Shown: positions 12,816 through 27,099, counted from the stretch's first letter. The stretch: 64,000 bases of DNA from Daucus carota subsp. sativus (GCF_001625215.2 NC_030383.2:570779-634778), one strand, 5' to 3'. The notes: a model not told the origin generated them from the letters alone. Program-made: numbers and translations.

Positions 12816-15800
12816 TATATGGAGTCCCTTAATTTGTTGGAGTCCTGGAGTCTCAATCTGGTCCTTCCATTACATTTAGATCCAACGGCTGTTGTTGTAA
12901 ATTATTAATAATATTAAAAATGTAATTTCCTTTCTTTTTCCCCTAAACAGGCGCGCTATCGTGGTGTTTGACCTTATCAGTACGTGACTTACTCAAATCT
13001 TGCATCAGTTATAATCATTTGAGTGTTTTCAGGAGGTAAGTTTTCAATTTGTTATGCACTGTTTTGTTTCATTACTTTAATCTTTTTTTTATTCCTCCCA
13101 TAGATCATCAGTACTAGATATGATATCTACTTGGTGATGCTCGTGTCTTTTTCTTTGTAACAACATTAATTTTTATGTCTAATAATAGTGGATATTTTCA
13201 AATATCATGGAAGTCAAGATAAGGAGGAACGTAGTCATTCAAATGCAGAACATCCAGATCGCAGAACATGAAGGTTGTTCACCGCAATATCTCCGAATTT
13301 AGGCACCCAGAAGTAATGTATTATCAGTCTACTAATTCAGCCAAACAATGACAATAAGTCCATTATATGTCATAGCATTCCAAATCCAAATCACAGTTAA
13401 CAAATTCAAGAGATTCCGTCTTACACAGTCCTAAAACTGCAGTATCATAAAACGAGCAAACTAATACATAGAACTTAGTCTTTCAGATTATGTATTTTTT
13501 TTTTAACTTAATCGGTAGGGATGTCATCATTCCTTTACCCCATTTGTTTCTTCATTTCTAGCAATGTGGTTGATACCGTCTAGTACTAGCTTCATCTTCT
13601 CATTGTAGCGCCATGTCACTAAGCGATGACTATAAATCTGCAGCTTGTTTAACAAGAATTTTCGATCATCCTGCATTTTTCATTTTTTTTGTTAATTTAA
13701 AACCGCAAAATAATATAGTAAAAGCATAAAACAACTTTAATAAGATAATATTTTATATAACTTTTTTTCACAATCTTATCCTTCATATTTCATGGCAGTT
13801 AAAACTCAATGTTAAATAGTAGCCTAATAATAATGTTAGATTTTGCTCTTCTGAAATTAGTTGCAGAGGAATACAAATTAGCACAATCCCACTTGTAAAC
13901 AATTCATGTAGTTCTGTATATCTTGTAAATTACCTTTCTATACTAAGCGTCTACTCTAGTCCTTCTGTCCATGGTGTTTTTCTTGCACTTCATAAGGACA
14001 AGCATTATCGACTCATAACCTGCAATACAAACATTATATTCAGGTTAAAACAACTAATTAACAAATTACTAAAACACATAGCTCAAAAATAATCTATATG
14101 CGACCCGTCCTTATTCTGTAATGTACTATCTCATCCACAATTCGCCTACTTATCTTTCTTTTATCTCTTAAAGCAGAACCACATCCCAAATTCTTAGTAA
14201 ATGTTCTTAACGTTTTCCCTTTTTCTTGAATATTATCACTATCATCATTTTTAAGATCTACGTAACTGGATGGTTTTTTGGTCCATTTGTATAGACAAGA
14301 GGAACAAATAAGATGATTACTTCATTTTCATGCTGCATAAATTTTTAAAAACCATAATTACAACCAAAGGAGCAAGAATGATAGCCGTATTATATTCAAT
14401 GTGCTAATTCATGTTCTTCACAACAAAATAATTAAACGTATGAACGAATTCCTTGGCATGCTCTCTCTTTTTAAGGAAAAAAGTCCTGCATTAAGGAATC
14501 ATTACACAATACATTATGCATACTATGCCTGTAATGTGGTTTAGTTTTTACAACTGCAAATCCTGCAGTTATTAATTCAAAAAAGTTTAAAATCAAAGAT
14601 GTGCAGTACAATCTGCCACTAACATCCTGCATCCCTAACCTCCATTTACAAAGTTGCAGGAGACATTAAAAATAGGAATCTTCGTTTGCAAAAATACATA
14701 CAAAATGCAGAATCAAATAGTATGCAACTTCAGGATCAAAATAGTAACCGAATGCAGTACTAAACAACAAAATATCAAGATACTAGCATATAACAAAGTC
14801 GCAGGACACATTACAAGTCGCAATCTTTTGTTCATGAATATACATACCAAATGCAGAACCACATAATACACAACTTCAGGATCAAAATAATAACAAAGTG
14901 CGGAACTAAACCACAAAATGCATTTAGATTTTAAAGAATGTATTACATAACATAAGACCCAAATTCCATCGAAACGGTCATTATCCAAAAAGAGGACATT
15001 TATTAGCAATATGTCGAGTAAAAACACACAAACTTCTATTTCTAACAAAGCCCAAAAAAACAAGAGAGGAGCCACGATTTCTAGCAAATGCAGGACAACC
15101 CGTTCAATTGGGCTGCCCGAAAATGGAGGACAACCCATTCAATCGGACTTCCGGATTTCATAAAATCAGTCTATTCAGCGATCAGAAAACGACATGCAAA
15201 GCAATTGAATGACATAATGAGAAGATAGTGGGCATACTAGACTTCGAACAAAATTGATGCGTCCTGCAAACCCCTCATCGGTCGTTGAGTTACGTCTCTA
15301 CCGTTCTGCAAATCGGGTTGATCACAGCGAAAATCAGGGATTCTTGAAGTATAGAGCATACTACATTTACAAAACAGTGCAGAACTATAGAGCATACTAC
15401 ATTTACAAAAACCCACATTTAATAGACAACAAAAGACCCAAATTTCCCAAGTGAAACACACACAAAATCAGTTTCTTCACAAAACCCTCTTACTCAAAAA
15501 ACTCCCCCAGTAGCAAATCCCTAATCGATTGCGAATGCAGGACACCCACAGCAATTAGTCCCCGGAATTCATAAACCCAGACTTGTAAGTGTCCCTAAAA
15601 TCGACATGCATCTCAATTGAAGGACATAATGATGAGTTCGATGACATACCAGAGCTCATTTTCGCCCAACTTTGCCTTGTTCTGCACAATAAGCTCCGCT
15701 ATTGAGATCGCTCTACAAATACCGAGAAACACCGTGAAAGAGGGGGATTGATGATAGCGTTGCTGTGTCCTTCACCGGTTGATGCGGGATGAAACTTGCA

Positions 15801-15955
15801 GAGTCGTGCGCGTAAAAGCTTTCAAAAACGAGTAGTAACTGTCAGCCGTTTTTTTTAGTCCTTAAATCTCAGCCTTTGGATTTATTTAAAAATGAATGGT
15901 GGATCTTAGGGACTCCAATATTTCCAAAATTATAGTGTCCCACAAAACTCCGCTA
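12816..15955. mobile_element. Candidate degenerate transposon with GGAGTCC-type ends
   Basis: Near 12820 the sequence reads ATGGAGTCCCTTAATTTG and near 15950, inverted, GTGGGACACTATAATTTTGG then TTGGAGTCCC. Both ends are followed inward by a GATCCA/AACGGCTG-like stretch. A third related end lies at about 59325. The arms are diverged and I found no exact target duplication, so borders are uncertain. Inside, the minus strand has short protein-like stretches (for example DDRKFLLNKLQIYSHRLVTW near 13670-13610, and DKRKISRRIVDEIVHYRIRT near 14165-14105) that I cannot assign; they may be exons of a decayed element-encoded protein. Confidence 0.4.
14647..14930. repeat. Two-copy tandem repeat, about 146-bp period
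   Basis: Two diverged units contain, in the same order, CAAAGTTGCAGGAGACATT / CAAAGTCGCAGGACACATT, then AAATGCAGAA, then CAACTTCAGGATCAAAATA. They lie inside the candidate element at 12816-15955. Related GCAGGACA phrases recur to about 15550. Confidence 0.7.
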
Positions 15956-16559
15956 ATCGATCATGTAGTTCAATGTTATTTTTCTTTGATAAAAATGTTT
16001 ATCTTTCAGATACCCCTCAAATAATGCAACATTTACGTAAATCAGACTCATTTAACTCTTAGCGATTTGAAGTCCACGATTATCAATTGTTTCGTTTAAC
16101 CCTACGTCTGAAATCTGGAGTCTTATGATCAACTACTGCTAGAAAACGCGTCAACAGAGGATAACACGGCTAGGGCTTGTTTCTTTTTCCCCACACATAA
16201 GAAAATCATTTAAGAGACTCGCCCTCCTTTTCAAACCCTAGTTAATAATTATTTTCAAAGATTCATATTTTCAAAGAAGATCCTTCGCGATGAGTTGCCT
16301 AACTCCTAGCTCCTTTATTGACATTCTTCGTTCGGACATGAGTATAAAATCATAACACTACAGCTTTTAGCCAGTATCACCACCTTTGACTTGACGTGCA
16401 AATGAGTTGTGTATGGGGTTAGGCACATCTTGAATACGTGTGTATGATGAACGCATCTGATTCTTGTAAACAATACAAGGAAGCCTCACGTGTACTGTTT
16501 TACGTATTCGAATAACTCGGCTCGATAAATTATTCAAATTATTTATTAGATTCAAGATT

Positions 16560-16754
16560 CACTACAAGAAAAACGGGTATTTCCGACCTTCAAAATCGAT
16601 CAGAAATGATTAGTTTTGGTCGGTTTTGAGGTCATTTCCGACCGCTTACATAAGGTTATAAGGTTGGTCCCTTGGAACGGGTAGGAAATAACACATCGGT
16701 CCGAAGTGGTCGGTCGGTTTTATTGGTCGGAAATGCCCGTTTTTTTTTATAGTG
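16560..16754. mobile_element. CACTA-type MITE
   Basis: It starts CACTACAAGAAAAACGGG and ends with the inverted counterpart CCCGTTTTTTTTTATAGTG, with a 3-bp duplication ATT on each side (16557-16559, 16755-16757). CACTA/CACTG ends plus a 3-bp target are the En/Spm signature. The arms continue inward with TATTTCCGACC / GGTCGGAAAT, and GGTCGG motifs recur throughout. It is 195 bp long and non-coding. Confidence 0.9.
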
Positions 16755-19700
16755 ATTGGTATAAAAATAAATTCAAATATTTTACGAGTCGAATGCAAAT
16801 TATTCATATTTATAGTACGGAATGATGTTCATGGACCGTAAATATAAATATAATTGTAATCCGATCTCGTTTTCATATTATTTTACGAATTTGGAGTTCA
16901 GCCCGAGCTGGAGTCTACGACAACGCCATCTCCATCTGTTTCGCCACGCAATGCTGACTGTATGACTCGTGGAAAGAAAAAGGTGTGAGAGAAAGAAACA
17001 AGAGTCGAAGAGTACTGATGTTTGTTCAAATATACCAAACCACCACTTGTTTCCTTCAGGGTTAAGTCGAGGGGCGGTGAAGACCGAAGAGAGGTCTTTT
17101 GCAATAATGCGAAGGGCAGTTGTGTATATAACTCAATCATTTCATTCTTTAATTAATTGCTTCTAGACGGGAAACACCTCACAATTTTGAAAAAAGTACA
17201 TTAACAAATTACACCATTTTCCACACATGTTTAGGTTTCGTTCTTCGTCGTAAGATTGTGACTTGTAATTCTCCAATAATTTGTTGATTAATATAAGCCA
17301 ATAAAGGCATGCATATTTGGTCTAAGAGAATTTTTTGCATTATGCATGCATGTTTATTAAGATCCGCGTGCGTGGTTTTTTAGCAGAGTAGCTTTATTTA
17401 CTCTTTGTGGATCATGCGTTCAGATTTTTAGATGACTTTTTTATCACTAAAAAATTATTATATAGAGGGCTAGCTCATTCTATCAATCTAAGAGTCTAAC
17501 CATAATTTAATTACTCGATATAATTTTTTTATCATCCGGTTATAAAAAATTACTGTAAAAAAGTTAATTACCTATATACAATTATTTTTCTGGTACAATT
17601 TGCTGGTTCAGAAGTAAAGGCAATTGTTTTGTTGCAGTAGTATTGTTCCAGCTAGGAAATGAGCTGTTACACAATACAATTTGATATCTGTGACATGTCA
17701 CTGCAATGCCTTTCTCTGTCCTGTCACTAGAAATGGAAGAAAATATCTGATTCTTTCGTAAGAATGCCAGGAATATATATGTTTCATTTTGTTAGACCTA
17801 TCATAATCTTAAAAATTAAATGTTTTCCTCTCGTGATTGATGTGAATAGCTTTGTATGTGATCTTAATAGTTCATTCCAATCTAATCTAATGATTATCTC
17901 TTTTAATATTTTGTTATTTTTTATCTCCTCCATACATGTAAAGGCGCGTATAAATCATTATACACATTAATCACAATTTTAAATTTTAATTTCATGACTC
18001 AAATTTGGGTTAATCATAATCATTTTAAGTATTATAATTAATCAGAGTTAAAAAATTATGAGTTCAGCATCCATATAAATACATGTAAAATGATTATTAC
18101 TTTAAATTAAAGACATCAATTATAAGTACATATTGTACTCATCATCCAAGTCCTCCGATAATCAATTTACACTTATTCTTCAAAAATTAATATATTTTTT
18201 ATCAAAATGATACCTGCACTAATTTGTACTAAGGTCTTTCAATCTCCATTTTCATTCAAAAATATAAAAAAATCTCAATATTATTGTCCTCTTTTTGTCT
18301 CAAACACTAAGTTTAGATGGATATAATAATCATCAATTTATAATTAATTCTTCTTTGACAACGCCGGACGCACAAAATATAACTTATTCTCGTTTTTATT
18401 GTTTTTAGTCACCAACCAATGTCGGTAAAATTAGAAACGGTCTTCTGATACAGATGTGACGATTTGATAGGAAATAACATGTAAACTGCAAAGAGGCTAG
18501 CTTGACTCAAAATCTTTAACTAATAACTATACATGCAAGTAAAGTTAATTAAAGTATTGGAAGAAAAGGTTTAGAACCTTCTTTGAATTTAGTAGTATGG
18601 ACAGAATAATTGAAATTGTACTTTGATTTGAATAATCCATGCATTGACGAATGCCCGAGGTTGAAAAAGCAACACAAATATTAAATATGAGCACACAGAA
18701 GTGTTGTATAAACCGTGTTCGTGTGTACTAGATTAATCACAGATCTAAATTCTTTGCAACAGAGTTTAGAAGTATGCGAACAACAGTTACAAGACACGCC
18801 AACAATCGACTCACGAGTGTAAACCAGCCGAATTGATTCGGCGTCAAACTTGAATTTGAACGCAATTAAATAATTGAGACTGAGCTGCTCAAGTCAAGTT
18901 TGATTTTGATGGAATCTTGTTTTTAAATTTGATATCATAAAAAATTAATTATAAAATGATATAATGAATTGAACCAATACTGAGAATTATAGAAAATATT
19001 TAAGTAGTAACAGTAACTTACTAATGTCTTAACCTAATTAAAGTATAATTAATTATCAAAAATTTAGTTGAAAAATAAATAAATTTCACTCCCGACTACA
19101 CGTGGCACAAACACAACATTATTAACTAAAGAAAATGCTAGATACCAAAAAATGATCTCAATTTTTTTTTTTTTATCAAATGATGGGTTGAAGTCTGATT
19201 GCTTGCTGCAATATTGAATCTAATAATAAGACCCGTACATCAATCTCAATTTTTCAGATGTCTGCCATATCATTTAGTAAATTTTTTTTGATTTTTTTGA
19301 ATACATACCATTGCTCGTTAACTGGATATATAATCTAAATATTCAAGAATCTCATTTCGGTTACTTGATAGAATATTGAATTTATTAATCATGAAAACCC
19401 TTTCTCAGAACATTGCCGTTTGTGTTCCAAGAATGTGCTTTGTCGGGGCATTTACATTCATGTTATTTTTTTATTTTAAATTTAAAAATTTATATTTATA
19501 TAATAATTTAGAAATTTATTAGAAATAAAATTAAATCTGCAACTGACTTAGAACCAAAAATTAATTATTTCTGAACAACTTATTTATTTTATAATTTTGT
19601 AATAAAAATTAATCTCACCACTCAAGTAACTAAACTTATCAAATTGATATTTGATTACTATAATTTTAATAAATTATAAATCATCTATAATATATAATTA

Positions 19701-21163
19701 CCTAAACAAACAATTGTGTGTTTATCATCCTAAATCATTACTATAAATCTTAAATCGAGCCAAAAGTTGCTCTTAATCTTTCCACTTTCATTAGTTTAAA
19801 GATGCCACTGTCTTTTCAGGTGATTTAATGGCTTATCACCAATAATTATTCTTATAAACTTGACATGCGTTGTGAAGAGATTCACTTGGTCATATCTATT
19901 CTCTCCTAAGACTCCAAAAACTACAAACTAATACATATATTTTTCTCTTTGTGATGGACAACTTTATTATAAGTTAGGAAAAGTGACCGACTTTTTCTTC
20001 AATCACAGAAAATTCAAAAACCAAACAAAACATGCAGAAAAGGTTAAGCTTTTCCAGCCAATATTCTCTTATTTGTACATTCTAAATTTGGAAAGACAGC
20101 TTGAGCACATTGGTTTTCAAATTATTACAAGCCATCATATGTGTATCATGTATGTAACAAAACCAGGCAAGCTAGCCTCACTCGCCGACTGAACTCCAAA
20201 AATAATTGAATTTCATGTTGGGTTGAATTTTGAACTCGAATTTGTCAACTCAACCCGATAATCGAAATTTACGGTCTTGTCTTTGTTTCAAAGGTCCGTG
20301 AACCAAACCAGAAAGCACACTCAACTACAAAAATCAGTTAAATTTCGTTTCGAGTATTTTCGCAGATCATACAGAGTTCTGATGTGCAATATATGCACAC
20401 TGAGTCCTGGTTTAGGCCTAATGTTTCGCCCTATGTATTCTCCTTGTCTAACTCTGCGAAATCCAGCCAAACAACCGATCCAATCTCCAAACCGGTTCCT
20501 GCACACACACATCTGTGTTCACCTAAATGAGGAAATAAAACACTTTCCGCGAACCGCGACACTTGAGACAGCAATTTAGTATTATAATGTAGCATCTGGT
20601 GCACTTTCATTAGTTCGGGCAGGCCATTGTACTGAATCATGTTCTAAGGCCAGCTTTAGAATATTCATCTCCGAATACTAACCTGGTATTTCAATTCTAT
20701 GTGATCTACCACATAATTTTATTGAGTGGGAAAGAAAGAAACAAGTAATGGACAATATTATACTTTAAAGGGGCCAAGAAAAGAGAAAGAAAAGGTTGGG
20801 AAGTTACCTTAAAATTGACTCATGACTACTAAGCTTATTTTTATTATTTTTAATAATAGTCTACTAAAAATTTTTTCAAGAAATTTAAATACTAACGCAC
20901 AAGTAATTCTGTTGAGGATAGAAAATCTTTCTTTTTATGACCCAAGCTACTCTGATACCACTCCACCAAAAGCAGCTACTCATTGGAGATGACACAATTA
21001 TAATTTTTATAATATATCAGTCAGCGTCACGATTCGAGTTAGGAAGATGTCGGACATCCTAACACTCGTATCGATAATCTAGGGTCGAGGGATCTCTTTC
21101 GACTCTCTAAGGTTACGAAACATCATATGTTTTCCCCTTCATTACTTTTTCATTTCCCTTGCC
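16755..21163. other. Gene-poor AT-rich intergenic region
   Basis: I see no gene here. Open frames up to about 100 codons (16898-17140 minus, 17764-17970 plus, 20277-20579 plus) show no recognised motif and no consistent exon structure. The last part is the upstream flank of the phosphatase gene. Confidence 0.6.
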
Positions 21164-21170
21164 TATATAA
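21164..21170 (+). promoter_or_regulatory. Probable TATA box of the trehalose-phosphate phosphatase gene
   Basis: TATATAA lies 93 bases before the ATG at 21263, in a CT-rich context (TTTCTCTTGTC-type 5' leader follows). Position and sequence suit a plant core promoter; the start site was not observed. Confidence 0.6.
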
Positions 21171-21262
21171 TTCCCCGGACTTCTGAATTCCTTTTACCCA
21201 ACTGTCTCCTCTGTTTTCTCTTGTCTATTACCTCTGTTTTTCTCTGTTTATTTTCTTGAAAC

Positions 21263-23436
21263 ATGACTAACCAAACCATGGTGGTTTCCGAATGCACGTC
21301 GGGCATTAATGTGGTTGCCATGACTGTGGCAATGGCCAACTCTTCTCTCTTCTCCCCGGTGGCTGCAGCGTTGCCTAAGCCATCGTTTGGAGGAGGAGGT
21401 GGTTACATTGCCATTTCGCGAAACAATTCAATAAAGAACATCGATATTAACAACGGAGAAAGAGTTAAAAGGGTTCATGCATGGGTAGAGACCATGAGAG
21501 CTTCTTCTCCTTCTAGAAAATCTTCTTTATCTCAAACTGATGACCATAAAACTTGGATGGTAAGCCTCTAAATCTTCCTTCGTATAATTTTATCGTCTCG
21601 ATTCATAGTCTCATAGTACATCTCCTGGAAATGCAGATTCAACATCCTTCAGCACTTGGGAAGTTTGAGGAGATCATAGAAGCCTCAAAAGGGAAGCAGA
21701 TTGTCGTGTTCCTCGACTATGATGGTACCCTTTCACCGATTGTAGAAGACCCCGAAAAAGCTTTCATGACATCTGAAGTATGTTCTTTCTGTCATTTAAT
21801 AATTCCTTGTTAATTTGCAATAAAATTACCTAGATGCATATTTACATTGTGTCTGTTTCGCGATTAGATGAGGGAAGCCGTCAGGGATGTAGCTAAGTAC
21901 TTCCCTACAGCCATTGTCAGCGGAAGATGTCGTGCCAAGGTACATTTTTTGTAACAGATCTCTAAGCATGGTCCAAAAACACCGTAAATTGGCATCAATG
22001 ATATAAGTTATAACTACTGTCGCCTAAATTCTAATGCGTATTTTGCAGGTACACAATTTTGTAAAATTATCAGAGCTTTTTTATGCCGGAAGCCATGGCA
22101 TGGACATCAAGGGACCAGCTAACAGTAACCATGGAATTCTCTTCCAACCGCCTAAAGAATTTGTACTAATGATGAACAATGTTAGTTCTCAGAGACTTGC
22201 AGCTCACATACAGACACAATGTCTGATTTCACTTTTCTTTTTTCTGTTGAAGGTTTTGTTAAAAAGTTCAATGTTACTTTTTTTGGTTAGGTCTACAAAA
22301 TTTTGTTGGAAAAAACTAAACTGATTCCTGGAGCCAAGGTGGAAAACAACAAGTTCTGCCTATCTGTACATTTCCGACGTGTAGATGAAAATGTAAATTT
22401 CTCATTTGATCCGGACCCTATACACATAAATATAATCTCTTATAACGAATCTAAATTTCTCCAAAATACTAATTATACTTAATTTGTTCTTGAACAGTTA
22501 TGGGTTGATTTAGCGGAAACTGTTAAATCAGTACTGAAGGAGTACCCGAAGCTGAGATTAACTCAAGGGAGAAAGGTACACTAATACTTCATAACTTAAT
22601 TATGTTCATTAATAGTAAACTTGCTCTTTCTTGGTAATGTTCTACGGTTCATCATGAAATTTACAATTTTTTCTATAAATTAAAAAAACCAGGTTCTGGA
22701 GATTCGTCCGACAATCAAATGGGACAAGGGAAAAGCCCTCGAGTTTTTACTGCAATCACTAGGTATAGTTCTAGCTGCAAGCTTCCGGAATATTAGTATA
22801 AATTAATACGCGTACATTAAACATAAACGTCGTGCATGTAAAATTGCAGGCTATGAGAATTCAGAAAATGTCTTGCCTATTTACTTAGGAGATGACAGAA
22901 CTGATGAAGATGCCTTTAAGGTATTATTTATTCTCATTTACTCTCAAAGCATGCTGTAATTTTTACTAATCAAGCTTCATTTATCTCATGATTTGCTAAT
23001 TAATTTACGGGTGTATCTGTGATACTATGTAAATAGGTACTACGTAAAAGAGGACAAGGATTAGGCATTCTTGTGTCCAAATTTCCAAAGGAAACAGCTG
23101 CTTCTTATTCTTTGGAGGAACCATTACAGGTAAACCCGATAAATGAATATTTACTGCATAATCTCATCACATAACTGAGGTTTTCTCATTTCCGACGTAC
23201 TTGGAACAATGTATATATGAACTTAATCAATGAATAATCTCGGACTGAAAGATTTGGTCTGAGAATATTTATTTATCATGTTTCAACTTGATATTCATTT
23301 CGTCGGTCTTGTCTTGATTGAAGATGTATGATTATGAGTTTGACAATCACTTACTGAGTTCATCGCTTAATGGAATTGTCAGGTTATGCACTTCTTACAG
23401 CGACTTGTGGAATGGAAAAGATCATCAGCAACATAA
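21263..23436 (+). CDS. TPP: Trehalose-6-phosphate phosphatase
   Basis: The enzyme (EC 3.1.3.12) removes phosphate from trehalose-6-phosphate, a sugar-status signal, and belongs to the HAD superfamily. Ten exons splice in frame: 21263-21559, 21637-21777, 21868-21939, 22049-22180, 22291-22392, 22498-22575, 22693-22762, 22850-22920, 23037-23129 and 23383-23436, giving 369 residues, within the usual plant range. Motif [16 protein letters not shown] carries the nucleophile and acid-base aspartates (about D126 and D128); motif II is TAIVSGR; GSHGMDI follows; motif IV is [11 protein letters not shown] (about 310-320). All key residues are present and the frame is clean. The first about 90 residues are a variable serine-rich extension, as in other plant members. 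The ATG is the first in frame after the likely TATA box. A possible polyadenylation signal AATAAA lies near 23542. Which TPP paralogue this is cannot be told. Confidence 0.97.
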
Positions 23437-25454
23437 CAGCAGGAATAGTAGGCTTACTATAATTAGATGGATAGAAATTGTCAATTAAATTCCCCTGAAA
23501 ATTATTACTCAGGGGTTTGGATTGTAACTTTTCTTGCTTGATGAATAAACTTTTGTAACACAAATCATGTCAGTAAAAATTACTGACAGTGATTTATGGA
23601 GAATTATGAATTATTGACATTAATTTACGGAAATTTTCAAAAAAGGACTAATGTTTGACACGCTGAATTATTAGATAGCAGCACATGCCAACCAACGATG
23701 AGTTATTAGGTAGCAGCCCGAGCCAAGTGCCAACCAACAACGATTCTCACAGCTACGACTTGACCAAGGGAGCTAAACAAATTAACATAATCAGACAACA
23801 GAGAGTATAACCTTGCCTGCCCCGAAAATCGAATAGTCACATACAGCCATAAGAACAGAAACAGATAAAAACACACATGCAAAGAGAAACTAAAAGTTTC
23901 AGAACTTTGTAACAACCATACATCCACTATAGTATACTTTCGAAACGAATAATGCAAGCCATTGTATGTAAGAGGTGTAAAGACATAACAAACAGTCAGA
24001 AACACCAGTAGCACTCGTGGGACATTATGTTCTTTTCAACTTTTGATTCATCAATTATCAGATCAAATGAACAAACATTCTCGGTATATCTGGTCTTGTA
24101 AATAAAACAAACATCCTCGGTATATCTGGTCTCGTAAATAAAACCAGATGTACGTAAATCTTACTTCAACTCGGCTCTATCGCTTTCGTAAAATTTCTTG
24201 ACTGAGGTTAATCTGTTATTGATGAAACCAGAACTAATAATGAAAAGATGGGGATGTTATGGTGATTGGAGCTTGAAAACAACAGGACCCTTGATGAGTG
24301 GAGACAAAGTCATTGCTCCTCAGAAGAGTAGTAGTTATAATTGGGCACTTAGATTTGTGAGCACCCACCTTTTAAAAAAATAAGGAATCTTGAAATAATG
24401 GTTTCTATAATGGATACAAAAACAGTTCCTCTTTTCTCTTTAGAATTAGTACTATATTATATCTTTTTTATTTTGTATTTCTTTAAAGTAGGTGCTGATA
24501 GAGAAACTATACTTTTATTCAAAAAGTTGGGAAAATAGTTGGACTCCACTTTGAAAAGTCTCTGTGCTTTCTAAAGACAATAAAAAAATATATTTTTGAT
24601 TGACTCTCATATTTTGTATAAGTTCATTTTGTTGCCATCTAACTATAAGATTTTTTTTAATTAATAAGAAATAAATATATGTTATAATAAATCTGGGAAT
24701 AAAAGAGGAGAGTACTAATATGCTAGTAAAATGATAAATAAGACATGGTACCTAATTATTGGTCAGCTTTCTGGATGCTTTTATGCCATAAAAATAAAGA
24801 CTGCTAGTTTTTTAGTTGTGTAAACATGAATCTCCACTAGATCCAAAGCCATTATTGGTGGCTTGAGCTGAAATTATTTATGAAACTCCAATTATTAGTG
24901 GAACAGTTTACAGGTTCCACTCAAGTCATTCCAGGCCAATTATACACACATTGACACAACACAGAATGGGCCAATTTTATAATTTTAATCTTTATGATGC
25001 ACTCATGACAGCAGATCTGAAAGAGTCTTCAGTTCATACTTGTTTCTTTGTTTCTAACATTATTATGTTTAATAACAGATATATTTTTGTTCACAGACCG
25101 TCTAACAAATTTTAACGCGACAACTCAATCATGTAACAAGCGCCAGCATTCGTCTGTAGCCCTGCCAAAGTAAAAGTAAATCAATGAATATCTGTATTTC
25201 TTTCCCCTGTAAATTCTAAGTCTCTTGATGTCACCTGAGCTAGAATCCGCTCTGCTGTTCCATTTTATCAGAACTCTTGCAGAAATTTATATACGGAATT
25301 TACATTTCTCTGTCGATTCATCTCGAGTTGATATTCATACTGCTCAGATGTTAGCTGCGACATGACTTACTGGACAACTTTCAACCAAACAAAAGAGAAT
25401 AATCCTCAATTTGGATCAGCTTAATCAAGTAATAAATTATTTTTCGACATACTA
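23437..25454. other. Intergenic region, no gene seen
   Basis: It holds the phosphatase 3' flank and then AT-rich sequence. Frames such as 23706-24014 (minus) and 24198-24383 (plus) have no recognisable motif. Confidence 0.6.
24071..24142. repeat. Two-copy 36-bp tandem repeat
   Basis: The unit ACAAACAT(T/C)CTCGGTATAT followed by CTGGTCT(T/C)GTAAATAAA occurs twice in a row with two base differences. Confidence 0.85.
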
Positions 25455-25949
25455 TAATCTTAAGGGAAAATCAATCTTTTTGTCACTCAACTATTTTTTC
25501 CTTTAGAAACCTACCACTGAACAATAAAACCTCGTATACTTAGAACTGTACTAATTATTCTATTAGTAACTAAGTACTCCGTTAAAAATAATTAACGGAC
25601 GTTATTATGTATTCCAGCATGGCGGTATGTTGACACGTGGCTGCTTACATGTAATATTATAATTATAATTTAGTAATTAAATAGAAAGAAAAGACCAACA
25701 GTCCAACACATAACAAAAACACACACCCTCTATACACGATTAACCTGATCAAACAAAACCCTCATTTCCCTGATCGCACAAAACCCCTCTTTCTCGAAGA
25801 TGTCTTTCTAAGGGTTTTTCATTCAATCACGATACTGCATTCACGGTATGATTAAGTCAAAAACTTGCATTATCTTGTTACTATGTTATGTAATCGATAT
25901 TATATTCACTGTTCTAATCATTTTCTTGACTAACCTTTACGTAGGTTAA

Positions 25950-27074
25950 ATGGACACCGTCAAGCTCGAGATATATCATGGGGGTGAGTTCAAAACTAAA
26001 GAAGGAATATATTACTACAAAGGATGTACATGTGCTACTATCTATGGGGTTGATGTTAGTGACCTATTATTAGAGCGTTTCTTGGCTTATTTAGATGATG
26101 TTGGATATGGAACTGGTCTTAAAATTTATTACAAGAAGCCTCTGACCATAAGTAAAGAAGCTTATAAATTATTGTGGAATTTTGATTCGATTAAAGAGAT
26201 GCGTTTAGATGCAATAAAATATGGTGTTGTTTCAATATACGCTGATCATTGTGCTGAAGAGAAGAAACAAGATGTTAATTTTAGTGCTGAACATGATTTG
26301 AATGAGGTAGATGATGGTGACGAATTAGATGATCCTGTAACTGAAAAAGATGATGATAGTGAGGATAGCACTGATGAGGAAATTTTATCGGGTGATGATT
26401 ATGATGTAGAATCAGATTTTGATGAAGAATTAGAGGAAATTAGAGAGAAGAAAAGAATGTTAAGGGATGGAAAGATTGATCCTTTAAGGGATGGTAGTCT
26501 AACTGAAATGCACATTAACAATGGTAGTAATAATGTTACAGCGGAGCAAGTGGTGGAAGAACCGCATGAGAGACATGAGAGGCAAGAGACAGAGAGAACA
26601 ACAGAGGATGATGATTTTTTTGGGGAAATGCCTGAATGGAGGAACCTTGTGCAGCATGAATATGACATGTTGGCAAAAAATTTTCCCAAGTTCGATGATA
26701 ATCAAGAACTTGGATGTGAAAAGGTAGATAAAAACTTTGAAGAGAAAGAGGACAGTGATTCATTTGACGTGCCAAGTCATCAATCTACTGATTCAAGTGA
26801 CTATGAAGAAGTTGACAACATAGGTGTGAAGAAAAAGAAGAGTAAGAAAAAACACGTGAGACAATATCCAACCTTTAATCCAAGCACACCTATAGAGCAT
26901 ATTGAGTTTGAGGCTGGTATGATCTTCACTTCAAGGGAGCATTTGAGAGATGCTATAAGAAATTATGGCGTGGCTAAACAAAGGAGAGTTTATTTGAAAA
27001 GATCAGATTTCAAGAGAATGCAAGCTAAGTGTAGAGATGGATGCAAGTGTAGAGATGGAGCAAGTAGATTCTAA
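25950..27074 (+). pseudogene. Mutator-like transposase, N-terminal part
   Basis: This 374-codon frame starts MDTVKLEIYHGGEF. Residues 1 to about 100 resemble the N-terminal PB1-like region of plant MULE transposases. About 105-300 are acidic and low in complexity (long D/E runs, then a KKKKSKKKH patch). About 315-370 (IEHIEFEAGMIFTSREHLRD and following) match the MuDR-type DNA-binding domain that precedes the catalytic core. The frame ends at TAA 27072-27074, just after a short duplication (TGTAGAGATGGA twice, about 27028-27060), where the DDE core should begin. Read with the next frame, roughly 200-300 residues are deleted, which is an inference from family layout. The start ATG follows a possible intron acceptor-like tract (TTTACGTAG, 25937-25945). 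Confidence 0.85.
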
Positions 27075-27099
27075 TAAATACTATCTAATTGCATAGTGC

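Noticed and set aside
14713..15138. 141-codon minus-strand frame
   Set aside because: It crosses a tandem repeat, is dominated by hydrophobic low-complexity residues and has no recognised domain.
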